In this document: positions 26,374 to 34,877 of the stretch, one piece after another
Layout of the letters: each line of letters starts with the position of its first letter
How positions within the stretch are numbered: the stretch's first letter is position 1
Source: Sphingomonadales bacterium
Lineage (GTDB): Bacteria; Pseudomonadota; Alphaproteobacteria; Sphingomonadales; Sphingomonadaceae
Reading direction: 5' to 3'
Assembly: GCA_016704425.1 (NCBI GenBank)
Contig: JADJAC010000010.1
Coordinates: 489,501-553,500 of the forward strand
DNA: 64,000 nt
Translations under genes and position numbers: made by a program
Notes under the pieces: model-generated
The model's input: the letters and a program-made list of their open reading frames with translations, nothing else
Told to the model about the DNA's origin: nothing
Database searches by the model: none

Positions 26374-27281
26374 TGAACATGAAAGGCGGCGTGGCCGTGG
26401 TAACCGGCGGGGCTTCGGGCCTCGGCAAGGCAATGGCCGAGGAGGCTGCGCGGCGCGGCATGAAGGTGGTGGTCGCCGATGTCGAAGCGGGAGCGATGGA
26501 GAAGGCCGTTGCTGACCTGCGCGCAGATGGGGCCGAGGCGATCGGCGTGCTGACCGATGTGACCAGTGCTGCTTCGGTCGAGGCGCTGGCGCTCGCCACT
26601 GAACAGAACTTCGGCCCGGCCAACCTGCTCTTCAACAATGCCGGTGTCGCATCGGGCGGACCGATCTGGGAAAGCACCGAGAAGGACTGGAAGTGGCTGT
26701 TCGGCGTGAATGTCGATGGCGTTGCCAACGGGGTGCGCAGCTTCACCCCGCGCATGCTGGCCGCCGCCGCCGCCGATCCGCGCTATGAGGGGCGTATCGT
26801 CAACACCGCTTCCATGGCTGGGCTCGTGACCGCGCCGGGCATGGGCATCTACAGCGTTTCCAAGCACGCGGTGCTGGCCATGTCCGAATGCCTCTACCAC
26901 GACCTCGATCTGATCGGCCGACAGGTTCGGGCGGCGGTGTTGTGCCCGTTCTATGTGAGCACCAATATCAGCCAGTGCTACCGCAATCGTCCCGCTGATC
27001 TCGTCAATGACAGTGGACCGACCCGATCGCAGCTGGCCACGCAGGCCATCTCTGCGAGGGATCTCGCCAACGGCACGCTCACGCCCGAGGCAGTGGCTGC
27101 GATCACTTTCAAGGCGATCGAGGAAGACCGGTTCTACATCTACCCCAGCCCCGAACAGTTGCCGATCGTGCAGAGTCGCCTCGATCATCTGGGGAACGGC
27201 ACCAATCCCGACATCCCTTACGACGACATTCCGATGTTCAAGGCGCGGCGGGACAGTCTGAAAGCTGCACTAGCGGGGTGA
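26370..27281 (+). CDS. Short-chain dehydrogenase/reductase
   Basis: A 303-residue classical SDR, an NAD(P)-dependent alcohol or ketone oxidoreductase. TGGASGLG (12-19) is the cofactor motif, NNAG (88-91) the structural motif, and Ser147, Tyr160 and Lys164 (YSVSK) the catalytic residues. Asp at the end of the second strand (VVVADVE) suggests NAD preference. The start ATG overlaps the monooxygenase stop by four bases, so translation is coupled. It probably supplies or consumes the ketone for the monooxygenase. Classical SDRs are about 250 residues, so this one has a longer C-terminus, as in some alcohol dehydrogenases of catabolic clusters. Confidence 0.88.
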   Translation: MMNMKGGVAVVTGGASGLGKAMAEEAARRGMKVVVADVEAGAMEKAVADLRADGAEAIGVLTDVTSAASVEALALATEQNFGPANLLFNNAGVASGGPIWESTEKDWKWLFGVNVDGVANGVRSFTPRMLAAAAADPRYEGRIVNTASMAGLVTAPGMGIYSVSKHAVLAMSECLYHDLDLIGRQVRAAVLCPFYVSTNISQCYRNRPADLVNDSGPTRSQLATQAISARDLANGTLTPEAVAAITFKAIEEDRFYIYPSPEQLPIVQSRLDHLGNGTNPDIPYDDIPMFKARRDSLKAALAG

Positions 27282-27358
27282 GCGGGTCGCGCTCTTGCTG
27301 TGTGCGCCGCTTGTTGTAACCACGTGGCCGTTGCTGAAACGATCTTGCGGCGCGGAGG

Positions 27359-28012
27359 GTGTGCTTGGCCGAACCGGGAAAACTGGATGAGGAGCTCGAC
27401 GCCCTCCTGCGCCGCCATGCACGCCAGCGCGTGTTGGCGCGTGGTGAGGCGCTTTACGGGCGAGGCTCGCCGCCCGATGCGCTGTTCTGCGTGGAGCGTG
27501 GCATCATTCGCCTCAGTGTTACCAGCCCTGCCGGCCGTGAAGCCGTGCTGGGTCTGGTGACGGCGGGGCACTGGTTCGGCGAGGCATCGCTGTTCACCTG
27601 CGAACCGCGTGGCAATGATGCGGTGGCCGCCGTCGGCAGCACCGTGCTGATGGTCCCCGCTGCCACCCTTCACGCCTTGATCGACGAGCGCTCCGATTAT
27701 CTACGGCAGTTCCTCGCCATGATGGGCCAGCGTTACAAGGCGGTGCTCAGCCGGATGGACGACACCGTGCTGCTGCCGTTGCCTGCGCGCCTCGCACGGA
27801 TCATCGTGCAAATGATCGACGTAGGCGGCAATGCAGGCGATGCGCCAGTGCTGCGCTTCTCGCAGGAGGAGGCCGCTCATATGCTTGGTGCATCACGGCA
27901 AAGCGTCAATCGGGTGCTGAAGGAGTGGGAGGCTGCTGGCATCGTGCGCTTAAGTTATCGCACGCTTGCCCTGGCCGATCTCACGGTCATATTGCGGCTT
28001 TGCCGAGCGTGA
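27359..28012 (+). CDS. Crp/Fnr-family transcription regulator
   Basis: A 217-residue regulator with an N-terminal cyclic-nucleotide-type sensor domain (RGSPPDALFCVERGIIRL, GHWFGEASLF) and a C-terminal winged helix (RFSQEEAAHMLGASRQSVNR). No N-terminal cysteine cluster is present, so it is not an FNR iron-sulphur sensor. GTG 27359 gives the longest frame, but TTG 27365 is better placed after GGAGG and would give 215 residues. It lies 77 bases after the SDR gene on the same strand and is a likely regulator of the monooxygenase-SDR pair. Ligand unknown. Confidence 0.82.
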   Translation: MCLAEPGKLDEELDALLRRHARQRVLARGEALYGRGSPPDALFCVERGIIRLSVTSPAGREAVLGLVTAGHWFGEASLFTCEPRGNDAVAAVGSTVLMVPAATLHALIDERSDYLRQFLAMMGQRYKAVLSRMDDTVLLPLPARLARIIVQMIDVGGNAGDAPVLRFSQEEAAHMLGASRQSVNRVLKEWEAAGIVRLSYRTLALADLTVILRLCRA

Positions 28013-28571
28013 GCGGCACGGCGAGAGGTTGCAGATCGAGAGGGGGCAAGCCAGCCAATGCGGCTCGCAACTAAGTTAGGAAAGCCGCCATTCGCCTACC
28101 CACCCATCATCGGTCATTGGGCAAGCTCATGGCATCGCCCAAAAGCCGACATGCCGAGTCAACCGGCGTCTCTCCGAGACGTCCGCACTGGAGACGGCTC
28201 CCGCAGGAGCCGCGGTCTGGCAGGCCGGGTTCGTCGCCCGCCGAGGCGGCGGCATTTGTCGCCGACCGTGCGCGCGGCAAGTCGGCCGCGAGCGGCGGGA
28301 CCGAGAGCCGGCGGGGCTATCAGGAATGTAAGGCCCGGGCGAAGCCCGAGCCGCTGGAAAAGCTCCGCTCCTTATAGCCGCAGCGCGTAAGCGCGGTGCG
28401 CGGCAAAATGCGTCAGCGATCGTCACCCGAAGGGCCGAGACCCCCTCTGGGGCTCGTTGGAGCGAGGCTTGGGCACAGCCCTTAGCGAAGCTTCAGCTGA
28501 GCCAGGGCTGCGGCGCCGAGCGGAATAGAGCGCGGTCCCGGCCGAAGGCAGGGGGACGCCACCCCTTGAGA
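28013..28571. other. Gene-free stretch with a dispersed repeat
   Basis: No gene is well supported. A plus-strand frame at 28117-28377 (86 codons) ends in a plausible hydrophilic tail but lacks a good ribosome site and I leave it out. The end of the stretch (28526-28564) carries a repeat copied at 29251-29291. Several short GC hairpins occur (for example GGCCCGGGC around 28332). Confidence 0.4.
28526..28564. repeat. Dispersed GC-rich repeat, copy 1
   Basis: The core TAGAGCGCGGTCCCGGCC continues GAAGGCAGGGGGACGCCAC. Copy 2 at 29251-29291 matches most bases in the same order, starting TAGAGCTCGGTCCCGGCC. Copy 1 lies just after the 28572-29099 gene end, and copy 2 just upstream of that gene. It may be a small repeat carried on related plasmids. 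Confidence 0.6.
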
Positions 28572-29099
28572 TCAGTGGCTTAGGTTGATGTTGGTTACGG
28601 CGACCAAATCCGCCTCGCTTAATTGTCCCGTAATCTTGATTTCGGCTTCTGGCTGAGCGCGGGTGTGGGTCGTAATCCGGTCAATCGCCCGGTCCGATAG
28701 AACGATGGCGCCGATCGAGGTCACATCGTCCATTGCGCCGCGATTTGGCGAATGGAGCGGGTCGAGAAGCCCTATGTACCCTTGGGGAAGGTTTCGGAAT
28801 GCTTCCCAAGGTTTCCAGTCGCCTTCCTCGAAATCGTGCTGGATGTGCCAATCTGTTATGAGGTCAATGTCGCACCACCCGATGGACATTATGCTTCCAT
28901 CATCAGTGCGGAATCCTTGGGCGTTTGCCGTAATGCTGAGCCTGGCCGCGTCACCGTGCGCCGTTGCGTCCAGCAAGTACCGCACGCTGATATCTTTCAA
29001 AGTCAGGCACATATAGACATCGATGAGCTTCGGCGGAAAGCTGATGCGATAGTCATCTTCATGCGTGAACTGCGAGCTGCGATACGGTTTCCGGCTCAT
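28572..29099 (-). CDS. Hypothetical protein flanked by repeats
   Basis: A 175-residue soluble protein starting MSRKPYRSSQFTHEDDYR, with acidic and aromatic patches (GWCDIDLITDWHIQHDFEEG) and no membrane helix or known motif. AAAAGG is the weak ribosome site before ATG 29099. Copies of one 40-base repeat lie on both sides, at 28526 and 29251, so the gene may be a small mobile or recombined cassette. No family recognised. Confidence 0.6.
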   Translation of the reverse strand: MSRKPYRSSQFTHEDDYRISFPPKLIDVYMCLTLKDISVRYLLDATAHGDAARLSITANAQGFRTDDGSIMSIGWCDIDLITDWHIQHDFEEGDWKPWEAFRNLPQGYIGLLDPLHSPNRGAMDDVTSIGAIVLSDRAIDRITTHTRAQPEAEIKITGQLSEADLVAVTNINLSH

Positions 29100-29250
29100 C
29101 GTGGGTCGCCTTTTACTGTTGGGGTTCTGATAGTTCGAAAGGGCGGCATCTGGAAGGGTGCCGACTGATCGATCAGAGGAACTGGACGGTCTCGGCGATG
29201 ATCTCGCAGCTCAAGTCCCACCTGGCCCGCTCGGCCGACGATGCGCGCAG

Positions 29251-29291
29251 TAGAGCTCGGTCCCGGCCGAAGGTCGGGAGACGCGACTCCC
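29251..29291. repeat. Dispersed GC-rich repeat, copy 2
   Basis: Reads TAGAGCTCGGTCCCGGCC, then GAAGGTCGGGAGACGCGACTCC, in the same orientation as copy 1 at 28526-28564, with a few mismatches. The two copies bracket the 28572-29099 gene. Confidence 0.6.
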
Positions 29292-29348
29292 TGCGGAGGT
29301 GCTCCATTGCGGTTGACGATCATGTTCTCATGATGTTCTACGGCGCCT

Positions 29349-29588
29349 ATGGGAAGCAAGCGTCTCGACACTGTCGCCGATCTGGTCCGGTATGGTCTCA
29401 ATGCGCAGGTTGAATGCAGAAGGTGCCGCCGCGTCGTGATCATCCCGGCGTCCAGGTTGCGCGATCAATGCTTCGCCAAGTCGATCCCGATGAAGCTTGC
29501 GGTGGTCGCGCAGCATCTCAGGTGCAGCTGTGGTCACCGCGGCGCAAAGATCGATGCGACGGGGACAATGATCGACCGAGGGTCTTGA
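29349..29588 (+). CDS. Small zinc-ribbon-like protein
   Basis: A 79-residue protein with two Cys pairs: VECRRCRRVV near the middle and RCSCGHRGAK near the end, the arrangement of a small zinc ribbon. The N-terminus (RLDTVADLVRYGLNAQVECR) resembles a short protein that I recall as widespread in sphingomonads. It has no membrane segment. It stands alone on the plus strand among minus-strand genes. A DNA- or protein-binding role is likely but not shown. Confidence 0.65.
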   Translation: MGSKRLDTVADLVRYGLNAQVECRRCRRVVIIPASRLRDQCFAKSIPMKLAVVAQHLRCSCGHRGAKIDATGTMIDRGS

Positions 29589-29658
29589 GGGGGTGCTTGG
29601 GAGAGTGACGTCGATGCCGCATGGCTGCGGCGGGCATAGCGGCAGGCGCGCGTCCACG

Positions 29659-30981
29659 TCAGGAATCTAGTGATCCGCTTAACCCGGAGTCGAATTGCTG
29701 GATCAATGGACCGATCGCGTCCGGAACCGAGCTGGCTGTCGTCACCGTCGCTTCTATTGGGTAATTGTTGCCCGCCTGGTTGAGTGCGACCGCGTGGAAT
29801 CGGTCTGCCATATGAATTGTGGCTGCGACCACGGCGAGACAGTTGGCGTGTGCTTCATCGCTCCGGCGGCGCTGCAATGTCGCGAGGTCACAGACCTTCA
29901 GGTCAACCGTCAGCATCCCATCAATCATCGCCACTTTACGCTCAATTTTCATGAAGGATCGCAGTTCGCTGCGATCGGTCTCGGCCGTCAGGACAATGGT
30001 TCCCTTCGGGCTCAGGTCGTCCGTGAGGCCGCTTCGTTTGGCGAAGGCGGGGTCCAGCGTCTCGCTGCTCACATGGACCTTCAGCGTGCTGGATTGCCGT
30101 TCATGCACCCGCAGTAGCCACGCCAGCAGGTTGGACGTCGGTGAGGCAAAATCATGCGCGTCAACCCGCCCGGAGTGATGGAACTTCGCGATGAATCTGG
30201 CGTCAACCGGCGCTGGGATTCCGAATTGGGGAACGTCGATCGATGCAAGGTGCGGGATTTCGTGGCTCGTTTCGATTGTCGGGTCATAATCAGGATGGGT
30301 TGTGAGGATCGGGGCGTCCCGGTCGATGCCGTTCTGAATGGTGTAGATCAGCTGACATGGCGCCGGGATCGTGCTGAGGTTCCTGCCATTGATCACGGCC
30401 CCCTTGAGGATCGGCGCTCGCCTTTGTCCGAAGACGAGATGGTCCATCGCCTTGTCACTCTCGGCCATGTAGACGGGAGGCACATAGTTCGGTGCAAATC
30501 GCCGGACAAAGGAACGGCAATCCCTGAGATATCCCTGAAAGTCGTTGATGTAGGCAGGACCTCGGGAGGCTTCGATCTCGAGGTCGATGTCGCCAACGAG
30601 AGGATCGCCGCGCATGACGCTGCCATAAAGGTAGACCCTGTTGATGCTGATCAGGCGATCGGGGTCGGCATTGATCGCCTCAAATCGTTCAAGCAGCTGG
30701 TCGAGGATGGCACGCGCCTTGGTCAAATCGGCTTTCACGACGCTGCGTGAATGGGCAACTGCCCTGCCTGTCGGAGTCAGATCGGATCGCTCATCGTCGA
30801 GCAAACCAAGCAAGCCTGCGATTTCGAGGGCATGAGATCCGTGGATGAGGGTCGGAAAGACCGAACGTAGGCCGACAAAGGAGCCAGGATCATTCGTTCT
30901 GGAAAGAGATTTCAACCCTTCCTTGATGTTCGTGACAGGCACTCCCCCGATGGCGAACTTCCTAGGGAAGGTAATCGACAT
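29659..30981 (-). CDS. Nucleotidyltransferase of the DNA polymerase beta superfamily
   Basis: A 440-residue protein. The central GSxMRG-type motif VYLYGSVMRGDPLVGDIDLEIE region carries the Gly-Ser and the two metal-binding aspartates of polymerase-beta-like nucleotidyltransferases. A helical N-terminal domain precedes it (about 1-110). The C-terminal half is beta-rich and unassigned. ATG 30981 has AGGAGG nine bases upstream; the longer frame to 31170 overlaps the ssb gene and looks non-coding. It follows ssb (140 bases from its stop). The substrate is unknown: it could be a tRNA, a protein or a nucleotide, including a toxin-type role, but no paired antitoxin is visible. Confidence 0.75.
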   Translation of the reverse strand: MSITFPRKFAIGGVPVTNIKEGLKSLSRTNDPGSFVGLRSVFPTLIHGSHALEIAGLLGLLDDERSDLTPTGRAVAHSRSVVKADLTKARAILDQLLERFEAINADPDRLISINRVYLYGSVMRGDPLVGDIDLEIEASRGPAYINDFQGYLRDCRSFVRRFAPNYVPPVYMAESDKAMDHLVFGQRRAPILKGAVINGRNLSTIPAPCQLIYTIQNGIDRDAPILTTHPDYDPTIETSHEIPHLASIDVPQFGIPAPVDARFIAKFHHSGRVDAHDFASPTSNLLAWLLRVHERQSSTLKVHVSSETLDPAFAKRSGLTDDLSPKGTIVLTAETDRSELRSFMKIERKVAMIDGMLTVDLKVCDLATLQRRRSDEAHANCLAVVAATIHMADRFHAVALNQAGNNYPIEATVTTASSVPDAIGPLIQQFDSGLSGSLDS

Positions 30982-31089
30982 GTGGCGGTTCCTCCTGGTT
31001 GCAGTCTTACTATGGCGTTTGTCGTCGTCGGTCAGGATGGATTTTTTGGTCGATGAGGCTGTGGCGAGTTTGGCCTTTCGAGCGAAGCG

Positions 31090-31115
31090 AGGGGCGGCAC
31101 TGCGGTGCCGCCCCT
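31090..31115 (-). terminator. Strong hairpin after ssb
   Basis: An 11-bp perfect stem AGGGGCGGCAC/GTGCCGCCCCT with a 4-base loop lies five bases after the ssb stop. It has no T tract, so it may act as a transcript end protector or weak terminator. Confidence 0.5.
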
Positions 31116-31120
31116 GCTGG

Positions 31121-31456
31121 TCACAGGAACTCGACGTTCTCGGCGATGATCTCGCAGCCGTAGCGGTCATTGCCTTCGGCGTCCTGCCAGCGCGAGTAGT
31201 GGATGCGGCCCGTCACGGCGAGCTGGTCGCCCTTGGCCTTGTGCTGGCGCAGCGGGAGCCCGAGGCCGTTGAAGACGGTGATCTTGTGGAATTCGGCATC
31301 CTTGACCGGGTAGCCGGTCTCGGGGTCCTTCTGGACCTTCCCATCGCGGATGACGGGACGTTCGGTCACGAGGATGAGTTCGGTGATGCGGGTGTCGCTG
31401 CGATCGCGGGCAACGGGATCCTTGGCGAGACGGCCGACGAGGTTGACGATGTTCAT
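31121..31456 (-). CDS. ssb: Single-stranded DNA-binding protein
   Basis: A 111-residue OB-fold SSB. MNIVNLVGRLAKDP is the first strand of the fold, and GDQLAVTGRIHYSRWQD with RYGCEIIAENVEFL is the conserved C-terminal part. It ends at NVEFL, with no acidic tail of the DDDIPF type, so it is a short plasmid SSB that cannot recruit partners through that tail. It would coat the transferred strand. The upstream region also has a good ribosome site. The strand order places it just upstream of the nucleotidyltransferase. Confidence 0.88.
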   Translation of the reverse strand: MNIVNLVGRLAKDPVARDRSDTRITELILVTERPVIRDGKVQKDPETGYPVKDAEFHKITVFNGLGLPLRQHKAKGDQLAVTGRIHYSRWQDAEGNDRYGCEIIAENVEFL

Positions 31457-31925
31457 TGCAAGAGCCTCCTTGGTGCCGACGGCTCGTCCGCCGGTGCCCT
31501 TATCGAGCCTCGGCGGAAGAGCTGGGACACCGCGCGCCTTCGCGCGCGGGAAACCTCAGAAATCGAGGTGGTGCGGGCAGCCCGGCTTGCCGGGCAACAC
31601 GGCTCGCATTTCTGCAGGTTGGCCCTAAGCTCGACCAGAGAGGCAGGGGCACTGGACGGCGGACGTGCTGTTGGTACTGGGGCGGATTGCGTGCCTGGAC
31701 ATCAACCTCGCCGCGTCTCGGCTTGCTGACGCTGGCGTTGGTCGCATGATTGATCGTCCGTCCTCGCCGATTTCGGTGAGCGAATAGTCCCTTTGCGGCA
31801 GTAGTCCGGAACACCTGACCTTGGCTATCTGGGGTGCCGATCCGCAAGGTTGGCGCCACTGGCCTGGCGTTGATGCACAATCGGACAAGGCCCCAAGGGG
31901 GCTGCCTGTCTGCACGTAGCGCCAA
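31457..31925. other. Gene-free stretch between ssb and a toxin-antitoxin pair
   Basis: No gene can be supported in about 470 bases. Short frames exist but lack ribosome sites. It has small GC hairpins (for example CCGCGCGC/GCGCGCGG near 31530-31552) and a stretch of ordinary composition. It probably holds the ssb promoter on its left end. Confidence 0.4.
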
Positions 31926-32330
31926 TCAATCCCGATCGACGGGAGCTGCTCTCCAGGCTGCTATGGCATCGATGATCTTTGTCGTGAACCGCGGTGGGAG
32001 ACGTCCGGCAATGTACCCGGGCTGCTTCATCAGGGGTCTGATGTCGAACCCGGGCCAGGTGAACCGGTTGAATTCCGAAATGACGATGGCGCTACCGGGA
32101 GCAAGCCCGGCTGTGCGCGCAATCTCATCGGGGATCACGATGGCGTTCTTGCGCCCCTCGCCCTTGGTCGTGATCGCGGCGACCAGATAGCGTGACCCCT
32201 CGACACCCACGACGACGACAAAGCGTTCCTTGACGCCCTCATCGCGGCCTTGGCGCTGCTCTTCCTCGAAGAGGTAGACGTATCGGAGGATATGGCCTGC
32301 GGCGGGGCGGTCAGTCTTCCCAGCGGTCAT
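31926..32330 (-). CDS. Toxin-like protein, PemK/growth-inhibitor type
   Basis: A 134-residue basic protein beginning MTAGKTDRPAAGHILRYVYL. It has a beta-rich core (ERFVVVVGVEGSRYLVAAIT and KNAIVIPDEIARTAGL) that looks like the PemK-like SH3 toxin fold. It overlaps the Phd-like antitoxin gene by 20 bases, the usual toxin-antitoxin arrangement, and follows it. No ribosome site precedes ATG 32330, which fits coupled translation; an alternative ATG lies at 32360. The toxin class is a guess from fold and position. Confidence 0.6.
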   Translation of the reverse strand: MTAGKTDRPAAGHILRYVYLFEEEQRQGRDEGVKERFVVVVGVEGSRYLVAAITTKGEGRKNAIVIPDEIARTAGLAPGSAIVISEFNRFTWPGFDIRPLMKQPGYIAGRLPPRFTTKIIDAIAAWRAAPVDRD

Positions 32331-32613
32331 TGGCGAGTTCGCTGTCCGAGGGCCGTGCATTGGCGAAAGCTTGGCGGTCGGCGTCGGTCATGTCGGACGA
32401 AGCGACAGCTTCGATATTCATGTGATCTGCGATCATACCGCGCGCCGCCTGTTCAAGATGGCGGAAATATTCGCTATCTGCGATCACATGCCGCTCGCGG
32501 CCATGGCTGGTAAGGACGACCGGCTGCTTGGTCGCAAGGTCGAGGAACTCGCCGGTGTTGTTGTGAAACCGGGTCAGGGGAACCCTGGGGTGCTCATTCG
32601 CCGTCGCTGGCAT
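32311..32613 (-). CDS. Phd/YefM-like antitoxin
   Basis: A 100-residue protein with the Phd/YefM N-terminal fold. TRFHNNTGEFLDLATKQPVV is the DNA-binding half, and LTSHGRERHVIADSEYFRHL the following segment. A flexible acidic C-terminus would bind the toxin. ATG 32613 has AGGAGA upstream. It precedes and overlaps the toxin gene, and with it forms a plasmid-addiction module. A Phd-type autoregulator would bind just upstream of 32613, but no palindrome was found there by eye. Confidence 0.75.
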   Translation of the reverse strand: MPATANEHPRVPLTRFHNNTGEFLDLATKQPVVLTSHGRERHVIADSEYFRHLEQAARGMIADHMNIEAVASSDMTDADRQAFANARPSDSELANDRWED

Positions 32614-32688
32614 GGTGGTATCTCCTCTTGGCCTCAAAATAGCAATTATGGCCAAAATAGCAAGATTTCTGTGGTGACGTTTGCCGCG

Positions 32689-33060
32689 CTAGCCGCCCGC
32701 CTCTGTCGCCAGCAGCTCCGGCAACAATGGGACGAGGCCCGCATCAATCGCAAAGCCCAGAACCCCTGCGAGGCGGCAGGCTCGAACGATTGACCCGTCC
32801 GGAACATCAAGCGCCTTTTCGATGTGCTCGAGGGTTTCGCCAGCGCCGGGCTCACGGACCGCGTGAAGCTTGCCCGGCTCGGCGGTGATAGCAAAGGGCC
32901 AGGTCATCGCGACACCGACAACCCCTTCATCGAGAATGAGCAGAGTATCGCCAGCAGCGATAGTCTCGTCGGTCTGCACGGCGTCGTAGGCATTGCCCGT
33001 CGAGGCGAACGCATGGATCCGCCAGGCGCTGAAGGCGAAGCGCTCGCTATCGGTCAGCAT
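32689..33060 (-). CDS. Hypothetical acidic protein
   Basis: A 123-residue protein, MLTDSERFAFSAWRIHAFAS at the start and a small hydrophobic end. It has a clear ATG 33060, and its start overlaps the end of the next upstream gene by seven bases, so the two are co-expressed. No motif, signal peptide or membrane helix is recognised. Confidence 0.55.
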   Translation of the reverse strand: MLTDSERFAFSAWRIHAFASTGNAYDAVQTDETIAAGDTLLILDEGVVGVAMTWPFAITAEPGKLHAVREPGAGETLEHIEKALDVPDGSIVRACRLAGVLGFAIDAGLVPLLPELLATEAGG

Positions 33061-33569
33061 GGCAGGCCCCCTTCGGAAAAGGCGCGCTGCGCCGCCTCCG
33101 GAAAGGCTGCGGTGAGGTTCCGGTGGAGCGGCCCGGAGGACGCCGGAAAGAATGCGCCGGTGCTGCTCGGCCGTGTGATCCGCAGCGCGCTTGCGACGGC
33201 ATCCACGACGAAACCCGCAAGCTGATCGCTCGCCGTCAGCTTGCCGAATTCAGGCGGTGCAAACCCGGCCTGATGCCAGAAGGCGATGCCGGTCTCGAGG
33301 GTCTCGAGATAGCTGGCATGGCTGCCATCGTCCTGGTCATTGTCGATGCTCGCCTCGACTGTCCGGTAGGTCCCGAAATCATGAGCGTTGGCCTTGATCC
33401 GCAGGCTGATGCCGGCAGGCGGCGATCCGGCAACCGCGATCAGCGCAGCCCTGTAGAGCATGGCTTCCGCGGTATTCACGAGGTCGAAATTGGGGGTGTG
33501 GCCGATCTGCGCGCAGTCTTCGTTCCACGGAGCGCCGCCAAGATCGAGAGTCCAGTCTGTCTGTGCCAT
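33054..33569 (-). CDS. Hypothetical protein
   Basis: A 171-residue soluble protein, starting MAQTDWTLDLGGAPWNEDCA and moderately acidic. ATG 33569 has AGGAGG at eight bases, and a C/T tract (33591-33612) lies 22-43 bases upstream. It overlaps the 32689 gene by seven bases. No recognised family. It belongs to the string of minus-strand plasmid genes sharing the C/T tract leader. Confidence 0.55.
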   Translation of the reverse strand: MAQTDWTLDLGGAPWNEDCAQIGHTPNFDLVNTAEAMLYRAALIAVAGSPPAGISLRIKANAHDFGTYRTVEASIDNDQDDGSHASYLETLETGIAFWHQAGFAPPEFGKLTASDQLAGFVVDAVASALRITRPSSTGAFFPASSGPLHRNLTAAFPEAAQRAFSEGGLPC

Positions 33570-33660
33570 TCAAGCCTCCTTTGCTTGAACGGCACCTCCC
33601 CCTCCTCTCTCGCAGGCAGAGTTCCTGCAGCAGGTCTGGTCAGCTTGAAAGCAGCGGGCA

Positions 33661-33701
33661 AAAGAAAAGGCCCGCCCGCGACAAATGCGCGGACGGGCCT
33701 T
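33661..33701 (-). terminator. Rho-independent terminator after the DUF736 gene
   Basis: On the minus strand AAGGCCCGTCCGCG pairs with CGCGGGCGGGCCTT (one mismatch, 6-base loop), followed by TTTCTTTTG. It lies about 50 bases after the DUF736 gene stop and before the 33569 start. Confidence 0.8.
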
Positions 33702-33753
33702 CCCGATGTGACCGGCGCGGGTCGCGGCACCGGTCACGGGGGGCTTGTGCCGG

Positions 33754-34254
33754 TCAGGCGTCGACGCTCGCGCGCGTCTTGCCCTTGGGTGCCGGAGCAG
33801 TACTCTCGCCCAGACCGTCGCCGGTGGCAGCGGCGCTGTCAACGCCGCGGTCGCTGGCCGGTTCGTCGCCGGTGGCGGTCAGCGGCGGCAGGGCGCCTTC
33901 GCTCTCGCTGCCGAAGCCGTCGAGCGAGGCCTTGGGCTTCGAACGCCGCCAGGCGACATTGAAGCTGCCGTCGTTCTGCTGGAACATGGCGACCGGGATC
34001 GGCGCCGAGAGGCTGGGATCGTCGATCTGGCCCGACAGGAAGCACTCGCCGGTCTCGTTCGACGAGTATTCCCAGAGCGCGCCGATCTTGACCCAGCTGC
34101 GGCGGTCCGCCGAGAGCGCCATGAGGTCGAACTTGGGTGCCCGCTCGTTGGTGGATTCGAAGGCCCGCAGAGCGACGGTCGCGCTGAAGGTCAGGGTGGT
34201 GATGCGGCCGATGTGAACGCCTTCTGCGTTGGCCTTGAGGGTGCCGATGTTCAT
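33754..34254 (-). CDS. DUF736-family protein
   Basis: A 166-residue protein. The first 100 residues carry the DUF736 pattern (MNIGTLKANAEGVHIGRITT, FVGxD-like loop replaced by GECFLSGQIDD, and GSFNVAWRR). DUF736 proteins are small, plasmid-borne and of unknown function. The last 60 residues are Ala/Gly/Ser-rich and acidic, an unusual extension. ATG 34254 has AGGAG at nine bases and a C/T tract (34299-34319) further up. A terminator follows at 33661. Confidence 0.8.
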   Translation of the reverse strand: MNIGTLKANAEGVHIGRITTLTFSATVALRAFESTNERAPKFDLMALSADRRSWVKIGALWEYSSNETGECFLSGQIDDPSLSAPIPVAMFQQNDGSFNVAWRRSKPKASLDGFGSESEGALPPLTATGDEPASDRGVDSAAATGDGLGESTAPAPKGKTRASVDA

Positions 34255-34454
34255 GTCAAGTTCTCCTGATGCTGTCCGAACCCCTTGTCCGGAACACCTT
34301 CTCCCCCCCCCTCTCCTCCGGGCCCCTGGCCCGGCCCGTGCGCCAGCCACCGCAGGCGCGCGTAATCCTGTCCAGCCCGGAGGGCTGAGGAGTCTCGATA
34401 GGTGGTTCGGAGCTGAACCGGCCCTGCTTCGAGCCATGCGCGGTCTGTACCGAC

Positions 34455-34805
34455 CTAAGCTTCGGGCTCGGACCTGTCCTTGATCTGGCTGAGGCGCGCC
34501 ATGAAGGCCTTGGCTTCGAGCTGATTGGGTCCATCGCGCGTGGCGAGGCAGGCCATCCTGTCGATCTCGAGCTGTGCGGCAAGACTTGCGTCGATATGGC
34601 AATAGGGTTCGAGCACGCGGATTGCGTCAACCGCGCGGGGGAGCTCGCCAAAGGCGGCTCCGACCCATACGAGTTCGATCTCCTCTCCGTCTTCGTCAGG
34701 GGCGCTCAGAACCTGCGCGAAATAGGTCTGAAGCGGTCGGTCCCATCCGACAAAGGCACTTGCCGCTGCAATCCCGTCACGAAGCGGTACTTTGTGCCTG
34801 CTCAT
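34455..34805 (-). CDS. Hypothetical protein
   Basis: A 116-residue helical protein starting MSRHKVPLRDGIAAASAFVG. ATG 34805 has GGAGG ten bases upstream. No motif is recognised. It lies in the array of plasmid genes between DUF736 and DUF3768 genes and is transcribed in the same direction. Function unknown. Confidence 0.6.
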   Translation of the reverse strand: MSRHKVPLRDGIAAASAFVGWDRPLQTYFAQVLSAPDEDGEEIELVWVGAAFGELPRAVDAIRVLEPYCHIDASLAAQLEIDRMACLATRDGPNQLEAKAFMARLSQIKDRSEPEA

Positions 34806-34877
34806 GCGCTCGTTACCTCCGCATCGGGCTTGGGCGGCTGCCCGGTCACGCAGCGAAATGCCTGCCCTTCACAATGA

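Noticed and set aside
28117..28377. Possible 86-residue plus-strand gene
   Set aside because: The tail looks plausible, but there is no ribosome site and the composition is repeat-like. Left out without more evidence.
29659..31170. Longer version of the nucleotidyltransferase
   Set aside because: The extra 63 codons overlap the ssb gene and are Ser/Arg/Ala-rich; ATG 30981 has an AGGAGG site.
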